Shown here in pieces: positions 33,170 through 41,783 of a stretch of 64,000 nucleotides of DNA. Below the pieces are notes generated by a model. That model saw only the letters and a list, made by a program, of their open reading frames with translations, did not search any database and was not told the origin of the DNA. The stretch spans positions 598,189 through 662,188 of the forward strand of contig CAWJKE010000007.1 in NCBI GenBank assembly GCA_963843455.1. Reading direction: 5' to 3'. The translations under genes were made by a program, and so were the position numbers. Each line of letters starts with the position of its first letter. Position 1 is the stretch's first letter. The DNA is from CAIQPS01 sp963843455. Lineage in GTDB: Bacteria; Actinomycetota; Thermoleophilia; RBG-16-64-13.

Positions 33170-35880
33170 CCGGTCTTCTCCACCATGCGCCTGGCCGCCT
33201 CGAGTTCAGCGGTTCCGCCGTTGACAACGCCTTCCACCCGCAACTCCTTAAGCCGCTCGAGGAGCCGGCCCACGGCCGGTCCCTTTTTCATTCCCAGCGC
33301 CAGCAGGTCGTCGCCCTTGACGCTCAGTGTCCTGTGCCGGATGTCGGTCAGGTAACGCCTCAGCCGGTTCTCAACAACTCCCGGCTCGATGCCTGCGAGC
33401 GCAAAGACGACCGCTTCGAGCGGGATACTTCGCAACGCGCGATAGATGTCCCAATCCCGCATCACGGGCTTCGCCAGACGCGAAGCGAGCAACGGCCCCA
33501 CCACCACCGCGGCTGTGACCGACTGGCCGTCAGCCCGCTTGAGCTTGAGCCTGTCCAACCATACGTAGAGCTCGTCGTGGGTCATATTGCGCGTGACCGC
33601 GGCAAGCCGTAGTCGCCAGGTTACCACTTCGTCCCCGAGTCCCAACTCGGCGACCAGCGAATCGAGCTTCTTGACCAGCGCCACGGTCTTGGTCCCGGTG
33701 GCCAGTTTCGGGTGCACCTCGCGCGCCACGCCCAGCTCGAAGAGCCGACCCAGCGTCCATTCAATATCTCCTTCGCCCAGGAGGGCGACGAGTTCGTCAC
33801 GCAGACGCACACTCGACAGGTCGCCCACCAAGCGCATATCCACGCAGCTCTTGGCAAAGTTCTTCGTCTGCTCATCCATCCGGAACCCATAGCGGTTCTC
33901 ATAGCGCACGGCGCGGAAGATCCGGGTGGGGTCCTCGATGAAGCTGAGATTGTGGAGCACTCGGATCACGCCACCGCGGAGGTCGCGAAAGCCGCCGAAA
34001 AAGTCGATCACTGTACCAAACCCTTCGCCGCTAAGGGAGATGGCCATGGCGTTGATGGTGAAATCTCGGCGGAACAGGTCCTGGCGGATGGAGGCGTGCT
34101 CCACCCGGGGAAGCGCGGCCGGATGTTCGTAGAACTCGGTGCGGGTAGTCGCGACATCTACGTGAAAAGGCTCGCCGCACGAGCGAGCCCAGGCGGGGAC
34201 CTCTCCGAGCACCTCGGGCGGAAGTAGCACCACCGCTGTCTTGAACTTGCGATGGGCGCGCACCCTCCCCCCCAGTTCGGCCGCAAGACGGGTGGCAAAC
34301 TGTATACCGTCGCCCTCGACCGCGATATCGACATCGGCATTCGGCTGGTCCAAGAGAAGGTCTCTGACAAACCCGCCCACGAGATAGACGCCGGAATAAT
34401 CCTCCGACAGCGCCGAGCAAGCGGTAAACAACCTTCCGTAGAAGGGATGCTCGGCGAGAGCCTGCATGGTGTAGAGCTGCGGCACAGCTGCCTCGACCTG
34501 CTCCTGCTCCCAGCGGCCTTGATAGGCCGCCAGGACATCGGTGCGGGTGATGATGCCGAGCACGTCCGCCACCCTAGCGGAGCCTTCACGGACCGCCGTT
34601 TCGTATGCCTCGTCGCTGACAACCGGGACTCGCCCCGCGTTCCCCGCGACCATGATGCGCCGCAACTCGTCGACGGTGGCGGAGGCCTTGGCGAAGGTGA
34701 TGCTTCGCGTCATCACGCCCTTCACGGGTGCATGTCCCAGTCCGTGGCGTAAAGCCTTGTCGAGATCCCGGCGAGAGACGATGCCCACCACGCGGCCCTC
34801 TTCCCGTACGCAGATGCCGGAATGCCCGTAGCGCTGGGCCGTTGCGAGCGCCTCGGTGACTGCAGTGTCGGCGTCGATCAAGCGGACAGGCCGGCTCATG
34901 ATCTCTCCGGCCGTGGGGGTGCCGAGGTTGCTCTGGGAGAGTTGCGCGAGGAGCCCCTCGATCGTGGTCCGGGGGTCCCGCCCCCTGACGACGGCCGAGG
35001 CTGCCTGGGCGTGACCTCCCCCGCCGATGGAACGGAGCAGCACTCCGACGTCGACGGAGCCGGCGCGAGAGCGCGCGGTGACGAAGACCCGGTCTTCCAT
35101 CCCGACCGCTTGAAGCAGTACCTCGGCGTTGATCAGTTCCATCAGCTTGTGGGCGATCACGCTGAGACCGTCAATATATCCAGGTACGTCGAGGGTGACG
35201 GTATGGACGTCGAGACCCCGAACTCTCTCCAGGCGAACCCGGTCGACCATCTCCATGAGCACGACACGCTGGTCGTCTGTCAGAGCGCTGTGGAGGTACC
35301 GTTCGATGAGAGGCTGCGACGCCCCCAGCCGCATGGAAGCGGCCAGCATCTCGGCATCGCGGATGGTGGTCCGCGGATAGGTGAGCGAGCCGGTATCCTC
35401 GTGGATGCCCAGAGCGAAGATCGTTGCCGCCAACCGGGGTACCTCCACACCTCGTTCCTGCAGAAGGTAGAGCATCGAGGTGGCCTGCGCCCCGTCACGC
35501 GAGAGCACCCAATCCTTCCCTTTGACGAACGCAGGCCGCTCGGGATTCTCGGACTCATGGTGGTCGAAGATGACGACCTCCACCCCGGGCTTACCGCACA
35601 AACGGCCAAGGTCCCCGATCCTATCCGCATCGGCGGTGTCGACGATGATGAGCTGTCGGATCCTGGTCTGGTCGAGCAACCGCAGATTGACGATGGGGAG
35701 GTTCTCGCCGTGCAAGGACACGAACTCCCGCACGTTGGGGTTGAGCGAGCCGGCAAAGACGATGCGGCCCTCGGGGTAGAGCAAGGATGCCGCCACCACG
35801 GCCGCCAGAGCGTCGAAATCGGCATTCTGGTGAGTCGTGATCACCGTCGGGGCTTCAAGTAGCGAGGGCGATGGTCTCAT
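33166..35880 (-). CDS. CCA/poly(A) nucleotidyltransferase fused to DHH and CBS domains
   Basis: A 904-residue protein in four parts. A DHH/DHHA1 phosphoesterase module comes first (HQNADFDALAAV, IVDTADADR, FDHHESENP, GGGGHAQAASAVV), then two CBS domains (about 315-435: IMSRPVRLIDADTAVTEAL and VMTRSITFAKASATVDELRRI), then the class II nucleotidyltransferase (YLVGGFVRDLLLDQPNADVDIAVEGDG, RRDFTINAMAI, DPTRIFRAVRYENRYGF). The last part adds CCA, or part of it, to tRNAs; tRNA-Pro here lacks an encoded CCA. In Aquifex and Deinococcus, related proteins split A-adding and CC-adding between two enzymes, so a partner may exist. ATG 35880 is chosen because the DHH domain starts right after it. Confidence 0.92.
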   Translation of the reverse strand: MRPSPSLLEAPTVITTHQNADFDALAAVVAASLLYPEGRIVFAGSLNPNVREFVSLHGENLPIVNLRLLDQTRIRQLIIVDTADADRIGDLGRLCGKPGVEVVIFDHHESENPERPAFVKGKDWVLSRDGAQATSMLYLLQERGVEVPRLAATIFALGIHEDTGSLTYPRTTIRDAEMLAASMRLGASQPLIERYLHSALTDDQRVVLMEMVDRVRLERVRGLDVHTVTLDVPGYIDGLSVIAHKLMELINAEVLLQAVGMEDRVFVTARSRAGSVDVGVLLRSIGGGGHAQAASAVVRGRDPRTTIEGLLAQLSQSNLGTPTAGEIMSRPVRLIDADTAVTEALATAQRYGHSGICVREEGRVVGIVSRRDLDKALRHGLGHAPVKGVMTRSITFAKASATVDELRRIMVAGNAGRVPVVSDEAYETAVREGSARVADVLGIITRTDVLAAYQGRWEQEQVEAAVPQLYTMQALAEHPFYGRLFTACSALSEDYSGVYLVGGFVRDLLLDQPNADVDIAVEGDGIQFATRLAAELGGRVRAHRKFKTAVVLLPPEVLGEVPAWARSCGEPFHVDVATTRTEFYEHPAALPRVEHASIRQDLFRRDFTINAMAISLSGEGFGTVIDFFGGFRDLRGGVIRVLHNLSFIEDPTRIFRAVRYENRYGFRMDEQTKNFAKSCVDMRLVGDLSSVRLRDELVALLGEGDIEWTLGRLFELGVAREVHPKLATGTKTVALVKKLDSLVAELGLGDEVVTWRLRLAAVTRNMTHDELYVWLDRLKLKRADGQSVTAAVVVGPLLASRLAKPVMRDWDIYRALRSIPLEAVVFALAGIEPGVVENRLRRYLTDIRHRTLSVKGDDLLALGMKKGPAVGRLLERLKELRVEGVVNGGTAELEAARRMVEKTG

Positions 35881-35917
35881 GCTCGCTAGTATATAGCGGC
35901 GCGGTGCTTCCGCCCGC

Positions 35918-37951
35918 TCAGTGCCCCCAGCAGCGGAGCACGGCGCCGACGGACTCGGCGAATGTCGACGCGGCGTCGCCTGCGCCGGCCAGCACGCCAC
36001 CGTGGGTGGTATGCCCGGCGTTCACAACCACGCTGAGGAGCGCGGCCTCCATGGCCCTGCTGTGCAGTGCCCGCAACTCAGGGGCGATCGACATGCTGAC
36101 CGTGGTCGCGCCCAGTTGGCGAAGCAGGTCCAGTTCTGAGTCGGTCTCATATTGCGGCCCCGGCAACGAGGCGTGGACCCCCGTGGACAACCAGGCAGGG
36201 GCTCCCGCCGCCGCGATCACCCGCTCTGCCAGCGCCTCTGAAGTCGCCAGGAGCCGCGCAGGCCTCGCACCGCAAGAGACCCCACAGAGGCCGCCGGTCT
36301 GGCAGTCGAGGACCTCCAAGCCGATCACCACATCTCCCGCCCGGCGTTCGGGTGCAACCGCTCCGCACGAAGTGGTGAGCAGGACTCTCTCCACTCCCCA
36401 GAACGCGAGTGTGGCTACCGTCAACTGCAACTCGCTCAGGTCGTATCCCTCGTACCCGTGGCTCCTGCCTTCAAGCAACGCCACCACGCCCCGACCCCAA
36501 TCCGCGAGCCCCAGCCGGTAGGGATGCCCAGGCACTTCCCCCTCCGCCCAGAAGGGGATGTCTCGGTATCGCACCTCTGCCCGCCTCGCGACCTGCAGGG
36601 CGGCCGCCAGACCGGAGCCGAGCACGATGGCCGTCCCCGGAGGCGGCCCCAGCCGCGCCCGTAGGAACGAGGCGCCTTCCTCGGCCTCCGCCGGCCCCAC
36701 ACGGCCCGGGATCCATCCGGCCGGGCCGTCCGGACAGGGCTGAGCCCGCGTGTAGGCCCGCCAGCCTCTACTGGGCCGGCACGCCGTGAGGACGTCCCCC
36801 CCAAGAATGGGGGTCCGGCCGGTGAGCGCCGCGTAGACAGTCGCCCCGGTATCGGCCAGAGTGCCCTCGTACACAGCAGGCGGGCAGTGCGCCGGCCTCG
36901 GATAGAGCAGCAGAGGGACGTACTCGCGGCTGTGGTCGGTGCTGGGAGTGGTGGGATCGACCCCGTGATCGGCTGTGACGATGAGCGTGTCTTCCGGGTC
37001 CAGCGACGCGATGAGCCCCGGCAGGGCGGCATCCACTGCGGCCAGACCTCGTGCGAACCCGTCAACGTCGTTCCGATGTCCCCACACCATGTCAAAGTCC
37101 ACCAGGTTGGTGAAGAGCAGTCCCTCCTCGAAGCGCCCGCGCTCGGAGCGGTGCTGCAGCAGATCTCTGGTGAGAGTCAGGTTCTCGTCATTGGATGCCA
37201 CGGCGATCTTGGTGGTCACTCCTCGACCGACGAAAACCTCGCTGATCTTCCCCAACGCGAGCACCGGTACACCGGCGGTCCGCAGGAGATCCAGGTACGT
37301 GGTAGACGGAGGTGCCAAGGAGAAGTCGCGTCGGTCTTTTGTACGAACGAAGGCGCCCGGTGACCCGGTGAATGGGCGGGCGATGACCCGGGCCACGCCG
37401 TGCGGTCCTTGGAGGATGCCTCGCGCTATCTCGCACCATGAGTATAGTTGCTCCAGGGGGACCACCTCGATGTGGGCGGCTATCTGGAACACGCTGTCTG
37501 CCGACGTATAGACGATCGGCGCTCCGCTCGCGAGGTGCACCTGACCCAACTCCTCGATGATCACCGTCCCCGAAGCTGGCTTGTTACCCAGCACTTCCCG
37601 GCCGATCCGAGCGCTGAAGGGAGCCAAGACTTCCTCCGGGAAGCCGCCCGGGTATGTGGGAAAGGGGTCCGCCGTGACCAACCCCATGTGCTCCCAGTGA
37701 CCGACGGTGGTGTCCTTGCCGACCGAAAGGGTCGCCAGCCGGCCGGTCAAGGCCACAGGCTCCGCGACGGGAGACACTCCCGGAATCGGGATGATGGTCC
37801 CAAGCCCGAGTTCCTGCAGGAACGGCAGCCGGAGGTCTAGCACGCGGCCGAGATTGCCCAACGTGTCCGACCCGGCGTCGCCGTACTCCGCCGCGTCCGG
37901 AAGAGCGCCGGCCCCCACGCCGTCGAGCACGATGAATACGACCCGGCTCAT
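35918..37951 (-). CDS. deoB: Phosphopentomutase-purine nucleoside phosphorylase fusion
   Basis: A 677-residue protein with two nucleoside-salvage enzymes in one chain. Residues 1-395 are DeoB (metal site VLDGVGAGALPDA, GKDTTVGHWEHMG with the phosphorylated Thr, TADHGVDPTTPSTDHSREYVPLL). Residues about 410-677 are a trimeric-type purine nucleoside phosphorylase (IVLGSGL, GRSHGYEGYDLSELQ, TTSCGAV, PGPQYETDSELDLL, SMSIAPE). PNP releases ribose-1-phosphate, which DeoB turns into ribose-5-phosphate, so consecutive steps are joined. The frame is open throughout. The ATG overlaps the xerD stop. The two genes are often adjacent in other bacteria; the fusion is unusual to my knowledge. Confidence 0.92.
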   Translation of the reverse strand: MSRVVFIVLDGVGAGALPDAAEYGDAGSDTLGNLGRVLDLRLPFLQELGLGTIIPIPGVSPVAEPVALTGRLATLSVGKDTTVGHWEHMGLVTADPFPTYPGGFPEEVLAPFSARIGREVLGNKPASGTVIIEELGQVHLASGAPIVYTSADSVFQIAAHIEVVPLEQLYSWCEIARGILQGPHGVARVIARPFTGSPGAFVRTKDRRDFSLAPPSTTYLDLLRTAGVPVLALGKISEVFVGRGVTTKIAVASNDENLTLTRDLLQHRSERGRFEEGLLFTNLVDFDMVWGHRNDVDGFARGLAAVDAALPGLIASLDPEDTLIVTADHGVDPTTPSTDHSREYVPLLLYPRPAHCPPAVYEGTLADTGATVYAALTGRTPILGGDVLTACRPSRGWRAYTRAQPCPDGPAGWIPGRVGPAEAEEGASFLRARLGPPPGTAIVLGSGLAAALQVARRAEVRYRDIPFWAEGEVPGHPYRLGLADWGRGVVALLEGRSHGYEGYDLSELQLTVATLAFWGVERVLLTTSCGAVAPERRAGDVVIGLEVLDCQTGGLCGVSCGARPARLLATSEALAERVIAAAGAPAWLSTGVHASLPGPQYETDSELDLLRQLGATTVSMSIAPELRALHSRAMEAALLSVVVNAGHTTHGGVLAGAGDAASTFAESVGAVLRCWGH

Positions 37952-38859
37952 GCCTCACCCGACCGGGCCCGGGGATGGGCTTCGCGATAGACCTTCTGCA
38001 GGTGAGCGGCCGACACGTGGGTGTAGATCTGCGTGGTGGACAGATCGGCGTGTCCAAGCATCTCCTGAACGGCCCTCAGATCCGCGCCACCTTCGAGCAG
38101 GTGGGTGGCAAACGAGTGGCGTAAGGTGTGGGCCGAGACGTCGTCCGGCAGTCCCGCCTCCTGGGCGTAGCGCTTGATGATGGCGTGAAGCCCCTGCCGG
38201 GAGAGCCGCCGTCCGCGAGTGTTCAGGAACAGTTGCGGGGCCTTCAGAGTCCCCGCCCCCCCCAGGAAGGGCCGGCCCCGCTCGTTGTAGGCGCGGATGG
38301 CCTCCATGGCCATCCGCCCCAAGGGGACGATGCGCTCCTTGTCGCCCTTGCCGATGGTGCGCACGAACCCGACCTCGAGGTCGACGTCTTGAAGCCGAAG
38401 ATCGAGGGCCTCCGAGGCCCGCAGGCCCGCGCCGTAGAGCGTCTCGAGCAACGCCCGGTCGCGCAGACCTCCTGGAGTCGCTTTCGGTTTGGCCAGAAGC
38501 CGCTCGACCTCCTCCACGCTGAGCGTGCGCGGCAGGGTCGACTCCAGGCGTGGACTCGCCAGTGCCCGCGTCGGATCGGACACGGCAAGTCCCGTCACCA
38601 CTCTTCGCCGGTAGAACGACCGGATGGCCGCGGCCTTGCGGGCCCGGGTGGAGGGCCGCCACGTTCCGCCGGCCAGATAGGTCCTCACATCCTCGGCCGT
38701 TGCGTCCACCAGGCAGCGCCCGTGGTCGCTTAGAAAGGAGGCGAACTGGGCCAGGTCGCGGGAGTAGGACTCCACCGTGCGCTCGGCCAACCCGTCTTCG
38801 AGGCGAAGTGCGCGAAGGTGCGCGGAAAGGGCCGGATCCTGAACTGGCGGGCGGTTCAC
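37948..38859 (-). CDS. xerD: Tyrosine recombinase XerD
   Basis: A 303-residue tyrosine recombinase that resolves chromosome dimers at dif. The SAM-like core-binding domain is in residues 5-85; the catalytic residues are R147 (YGAGLRASE), K171, H244 and R247 (HTLRHSFATHLLEGGADLRAVQ), H270 (LGHADLSTTQIY) and Y279. GTG 38859 fits the family start. The downstream order with scpA-scpB is that of mycobacterial xerD. The likely target site is in the same window at 14,245-14,272. No XerC gene is seen here. Confidence 0.95.
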   Translation of the reverse strand: MNRPPVQDPALSAHLRALRLEDGLAERTVESYSRDLAQFASFLSDHGRCLVDATAEDVRTYLAGGTWRPSTRARKAAAIRSFYRRRVVTGLAVSDPTRALASPRLESTLPRTLSVEEVERLLAKPKATPGGLRDRALLETLYGAGLRASEALDLRLQDVDLEVGFVRTIGKGDKERIVPLGRMAMEAIRAYNERGRPFLGGAGTLKAPQLFLNTRGRRLSRQGLHAIIKRYAQEAGLPDDVSAHTLRHSFATHLLEGGADLRAVQEMLGHADLSTTQIYTHVSAAHLQKVYREAHPRARSGEA

Positions 38860-38877
38860 CGCGGGGGCCCTGCCTGG

Positions 38878-40002
38878 CTACATGTATTCGATGGGCAGGA
38901 CGTACTCGAGCGGGAAATATGGGTTCCCGGTCGCCTCGGCGACCTCCTTGATGGTTACCTTACCCTCCATGACGTTCACCCCGCGCGCCAGGGCAGGGTC
39001 GGTCCGGGCCGCCACGACCACCCCAGAATCGGCCAACGCGATGATGTAGGGGAGCGTCGCGTTGGTCAGAGCCAGTGTGGAGGTGATCGGCACCACTCCC
39101 GCCATGTTGTCCACACAGTAGTGGATGACCCCGTATTGGACGAACGTAGGGGCTCGATGCGAGGTGGCACGAGAGGTGGCGACCGTTCCTCCCTGGTCGA
39201 TGCTGAGGTCGACTATGACCGAGCCGGGCTGCATCGAGCGCACCGCGCTCTCCGACACGAGGACCGGCGTTCGCGCCCCCGACAGGAGGACCGCGCCGAT
39301 GACCACGTCGGCAGCCGCTACCTCCGCCTCTATGGTCAATTGGTCGCTATGCAAGGTCTCCACCGCGGGTATCGCGCGCCGGACGCTGCCAAGCGTCGCC
39401 AAGTCGATGTCGAAGATCTTGGTCCGCGCTCCCATGCCGGCGGCGATCGTTGCCGCATTTGACCCTGCTATCCCCGCTCCCAGGATGACCACGTTCGCGG
39501 GCCTGACTCCCGTTGCCCCGCCCATCAACTTGCCCTTGCCTCCGCTCATGCGCTCCAGGAGGTAGGCGCCGATCTGCGGCGCCAACCGGCCCGCGATCTC
39601 ACTCATGGGAGCGAGCAGCGGACGGCGGCCGTCCGCCGTCTCCACGGTCTCATAAGCAAGGCAGGTGGCGCCGCTCGCCACAAGCCCGGTCGTCAGCTCC
39701 CGATCCGGGGCTAGGTGGAGGTACGTGAAGAGGATGTGCCGCGATTCCAGGCGAGCTATCTCGTCCGGCAGCGGCTCCTTGACCTTGACTATCAGCTCGG
39801 CCTGGGCGAACATCGCTTCCGCGTCGGGGACGATGCGGGCTCCGGCGGCGACGTACGAATCATCGCCGATCTGGGATCCCTCTCCCGCCCCGCGCTGAAC
39901 GAGGACCTCGTGCCCACGGGTTGTGAGCTCCTTCGTGCCGGCCGGAGTAAGGGCGACCCTGTACTCCTCTTCGCGGATCTCCGTTGGTACTCCGACACGC
40001 AT
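38878..40002 (-). CDS. ald: Alanine dehydrogenase
   Basis: A 374-residue NAD-dependent alanine dehydrogenase interconverting alanine and pyruvate plus ammonia. RVGVPTEIREEEYRVALTPAG, VKVKEPLP and TYLHLAPD are the substrate domain; VVILGAGIAGSNAATIAAGMGA is the NAD site; VDLSIDQGG and HYCVDNMAGVVPITST follow. Length and motifs are typical. It lies between nudF and xerD, where mycobacteria have nudF-xerD directly together. Confidence 0.95.
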   Translation of the reverse strand: MRVGVPTEIREEEYRVALTPAGTKELTTRGHEVLVQRGAGEGSQIGDDSYVAAGARIVPDAEAMFAQAELIVKVKEPLPDEIARLESRHILFTYLHLAPDRELTTGLVASGATCLAYETVETADGRRPLLAPMSEIAGRLAPQIGAYLLERMSGGKGKLMGGATGVRPANVVILGAGIAGSNAATIAAGMGARTKIFDIDLATLGSVRRAIPAVETLHSDQLTIEAEVAAADVVIGAVLLSGARTPVLVSESAVRSMQPGSVIVDLSIDQGGTVATSRATSHRAPTFVQYGVIHYCVDNMAGVVPITSTLALTNATLPYIIALADSGVVVAARTDPALARGVNVMEGKVTIKEVAEATGNPYFPLEYVLPIEYM

Positions 40003-40027
40003 CTTTCAACCTCGCTCGTGCGTCCGC

Positions 40028-40618
40028 TCAGTGCCCCGCCTTGGCGACCCTGCTCAGAAGGAGCAGCGCGGCCAGGCTCTTGGCGTCCTCGATACACTCC
40101 GGATGTTCGTATAACTCGGACAGACCGTACCGTACCACGGCGATGTCCTCGTCTTCATCCGGCTCAGCATAGGCCGGACGGAGCTCTTGAGCCAGGAACA
40201 CGTGAAGCTTCTCATTGGCGAACCCCGGCGACGAGAAGAAGTAGCCCAGTGACGTCCAACAAGCCGCCTCAACCCCGACCTCCTCACGAAGCTCCCGCTG
40301 GGCCGTGGCGAGAGGCTCCTCACCGGGCTCCAGTCCTCCCGCCGGGAGTTCCAGCAGATACCGCTTGACCGCATGCCGGTACTGGCGGACGAGCGCCACC
40401 TCACCAGCTTCATCGAGGGCGATGATCACGACGGCTCCAGGGTGCTCCACCACTTCTCTGGTCGCCTTGCGGCTGCGGGAAAGAGCGATCTCATCCACGC
40501 GCAGGGTCACCACTTTCCCCTCGTACACCACGCGCGAGCCGAGCACCTCGGGGAGAGGCTCTGCAGAAGTGCCGGGCACAGGCGCCGGGGAGCCTGGCTG
40601 TGCAGGCCGCTCAGTCAT
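40028..40618 (-). CDS. nudF: ADP-ribose pyrophosphatase (Nudix)
   Basis: A 196-residue Nudix hydrolase of the ADP-ribose pyrophosphatase group. The Nudix box is GLEPGEEPLATAQRELREEVG, with the glutamates that bind Mg; ahead of it are VVYEGKVVTLRVDEIAL and VRQYRHAVKRYLLELPAG, typical of NudF. The N-terminal 25 residues are Pro-rich and disordered. It overlaps the M20 peptidase gene by eight bases. pyrG-nudF-xerD order is conserved in Actinobacteria. Confidence 0.9.
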   Translation of the reverse strand: MTERPAQPGSPAPVPGTSAEPLPEVLGSRVVYEGKVVTLRVDEIALSRSRKATREVVEHPGAVVIIALDEAGEVALVRQYRHAVKRYLLELPAGGLEPGEEPLATAQRELREEVGVEAACWTSLGYFFSSPGFANEKLHVFLAQELRPAYAEPDEDEDIAVVRYGLSELYEHPECIEDAKSLAALLLLSRVAKAGH

Positions 40619-41783
40619 CTGCGCCGGCGCTCATCCCGCGGGTTCGCGGAGCGTAGTCGGGAGCCATCAGGATCAACCTGAGCGCGAGCCCACATAGTCG
40701 CTCGAGGTCGTCGAGGGTCACGTGCTCGTCGGGGCCGTGCACGTGAGTCATGCCAGCGCTGAGGTTGACGGTGGGAAGCCCCCGCGCGTTGAGGATGTTG
40801 GCATCCGAGCCCCCGCCACTTGCATGCACGTGAGGCTCCAACTCCAAATCGACCAGCGCGGCCTTGCTCAGACGTACCACGGGAGAGCGACCGCTGAGCG
40901 AAAAGGCGCGGTATTCCTGCACAAGGGCGACGTCGACGTCGACACCGGCGTGAGCCGCCCCCGCCTGAATCGCGTCGATCATGGCCGCCGTCACCCGGGC
41001 CAGTTTGTCCTCGTCATGGCTACGGCACTCGCCCTCCATCTCGCACAGATCGGGCACCACGTTGGTCCCCACTCCCCCGTGGATCATCCCGATGTTCGCG
41101 CTGGTCTCCTCATCGAGCCGGCCGAGATCCATGGCCGCGATGGCCTTTGCCGCCGCCTGGATGGCACTGCGTCCCTTCTCGGGCTCAACGCCGGCGTGCG
41201 CGGCCTTCCCCCGGAAGGTCGCCTTGAACGTGTTGTGACTGGGGGCCTTCACGGTGATGCCCCCCACGGGCCCGGCCGAATCGAAGACGGCCGCGAACGG
41301 GCTGTCGAGCCCTTTGTGGTCAAAATGTTTGGAGCCCACCAGCCCTATCTCCTCGGACACGGTGAACAGAAGTTCATATGAGGGAAAGGACTGCTCTGAC
41401 AGCTTGAGCAGCTCGGTGGCATGGACCAGCGCCGCCACCGCCGCCTTGTCGTCGGCGCCGAGGATCGTGGGTCGGCTGTTGCGAAAGACGCCATCCTCGC
41501 CGAGGAACGGTTCGATGCTATCGGTCGGGACCACAGTGTCGAGATGTGCGCCGAGGGCGATATGGGGCCCGCCCTCGCCCATGACTCTGCACGACAAGTT
41601 CCCCGTGTCGCCTCCGGTCCGCGCCCCCGTGTCGTCCTCCTGGACCTGCAGGCCCATCCCCTCTAAGACCTTGATGACCGCGTCTGCCATTTGACGCTCA
41701 TGCTTGAATGGGCTCAGGATGCTCGTGAAGTCGAGGAACAGTTCCGTCAACCGGTCGCGAGACGGGAATGGCGCATCGGTCAT
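40611..41783 (-). CDS. M20-family metallopeptidase (PepT-like)
   Basis: A 390-residue di-zinc aminoacylase/peptidase. Metal ligands are in ALGAHLDTVVP, LGADDKAAVAAL and TVSEEIGLVGSKHFD; the dimerisation domain follows (FRGKAAHAGVEPEKGRSAIQ) and the last zinc histidine lies near HVHGPDEHVTL. It resembles tripeptidase PepT and the YqjE group, so it probably trims short peptides in the cytoplasm; the substrate cannot be read off. Its ATG overlaps the pyrG stop. Confidence 0.85.
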   Translation of the reverse strand: MTDAPFPSRDRLTELFLDFTSILSPFKHERQMADAVIKVLEGMGLQVQEDDTGARTGGDTGNLSCRVMGEGGPHIALGAHLDTVVPTDSIEPFLGEDGVFRNSRPTILGADDKAAVAALVHATELLKLSEQSFPSYELLFTVSEEIGLVGSKHFDHKGLDSPFAAVFDSAGPVGGITVKAPSHNTFKATFRGKAAHAGVEPEKGRSAIQAAAKAIAAMDLGRLDEETSANIGMIHGGVGTNVVPDLCEMEGECRSHDEDKLARVTAAMIDAIQAGAAHAGVDVDVALVQEYRAFSLSGRSPVVRLSKAALVDLELEPHVHASGGGSDANILNARGLPTVNLSAGMTHVHGPDEHVTLDDLERLCGLALRLILMAPDYAPRTRGMSAGADD

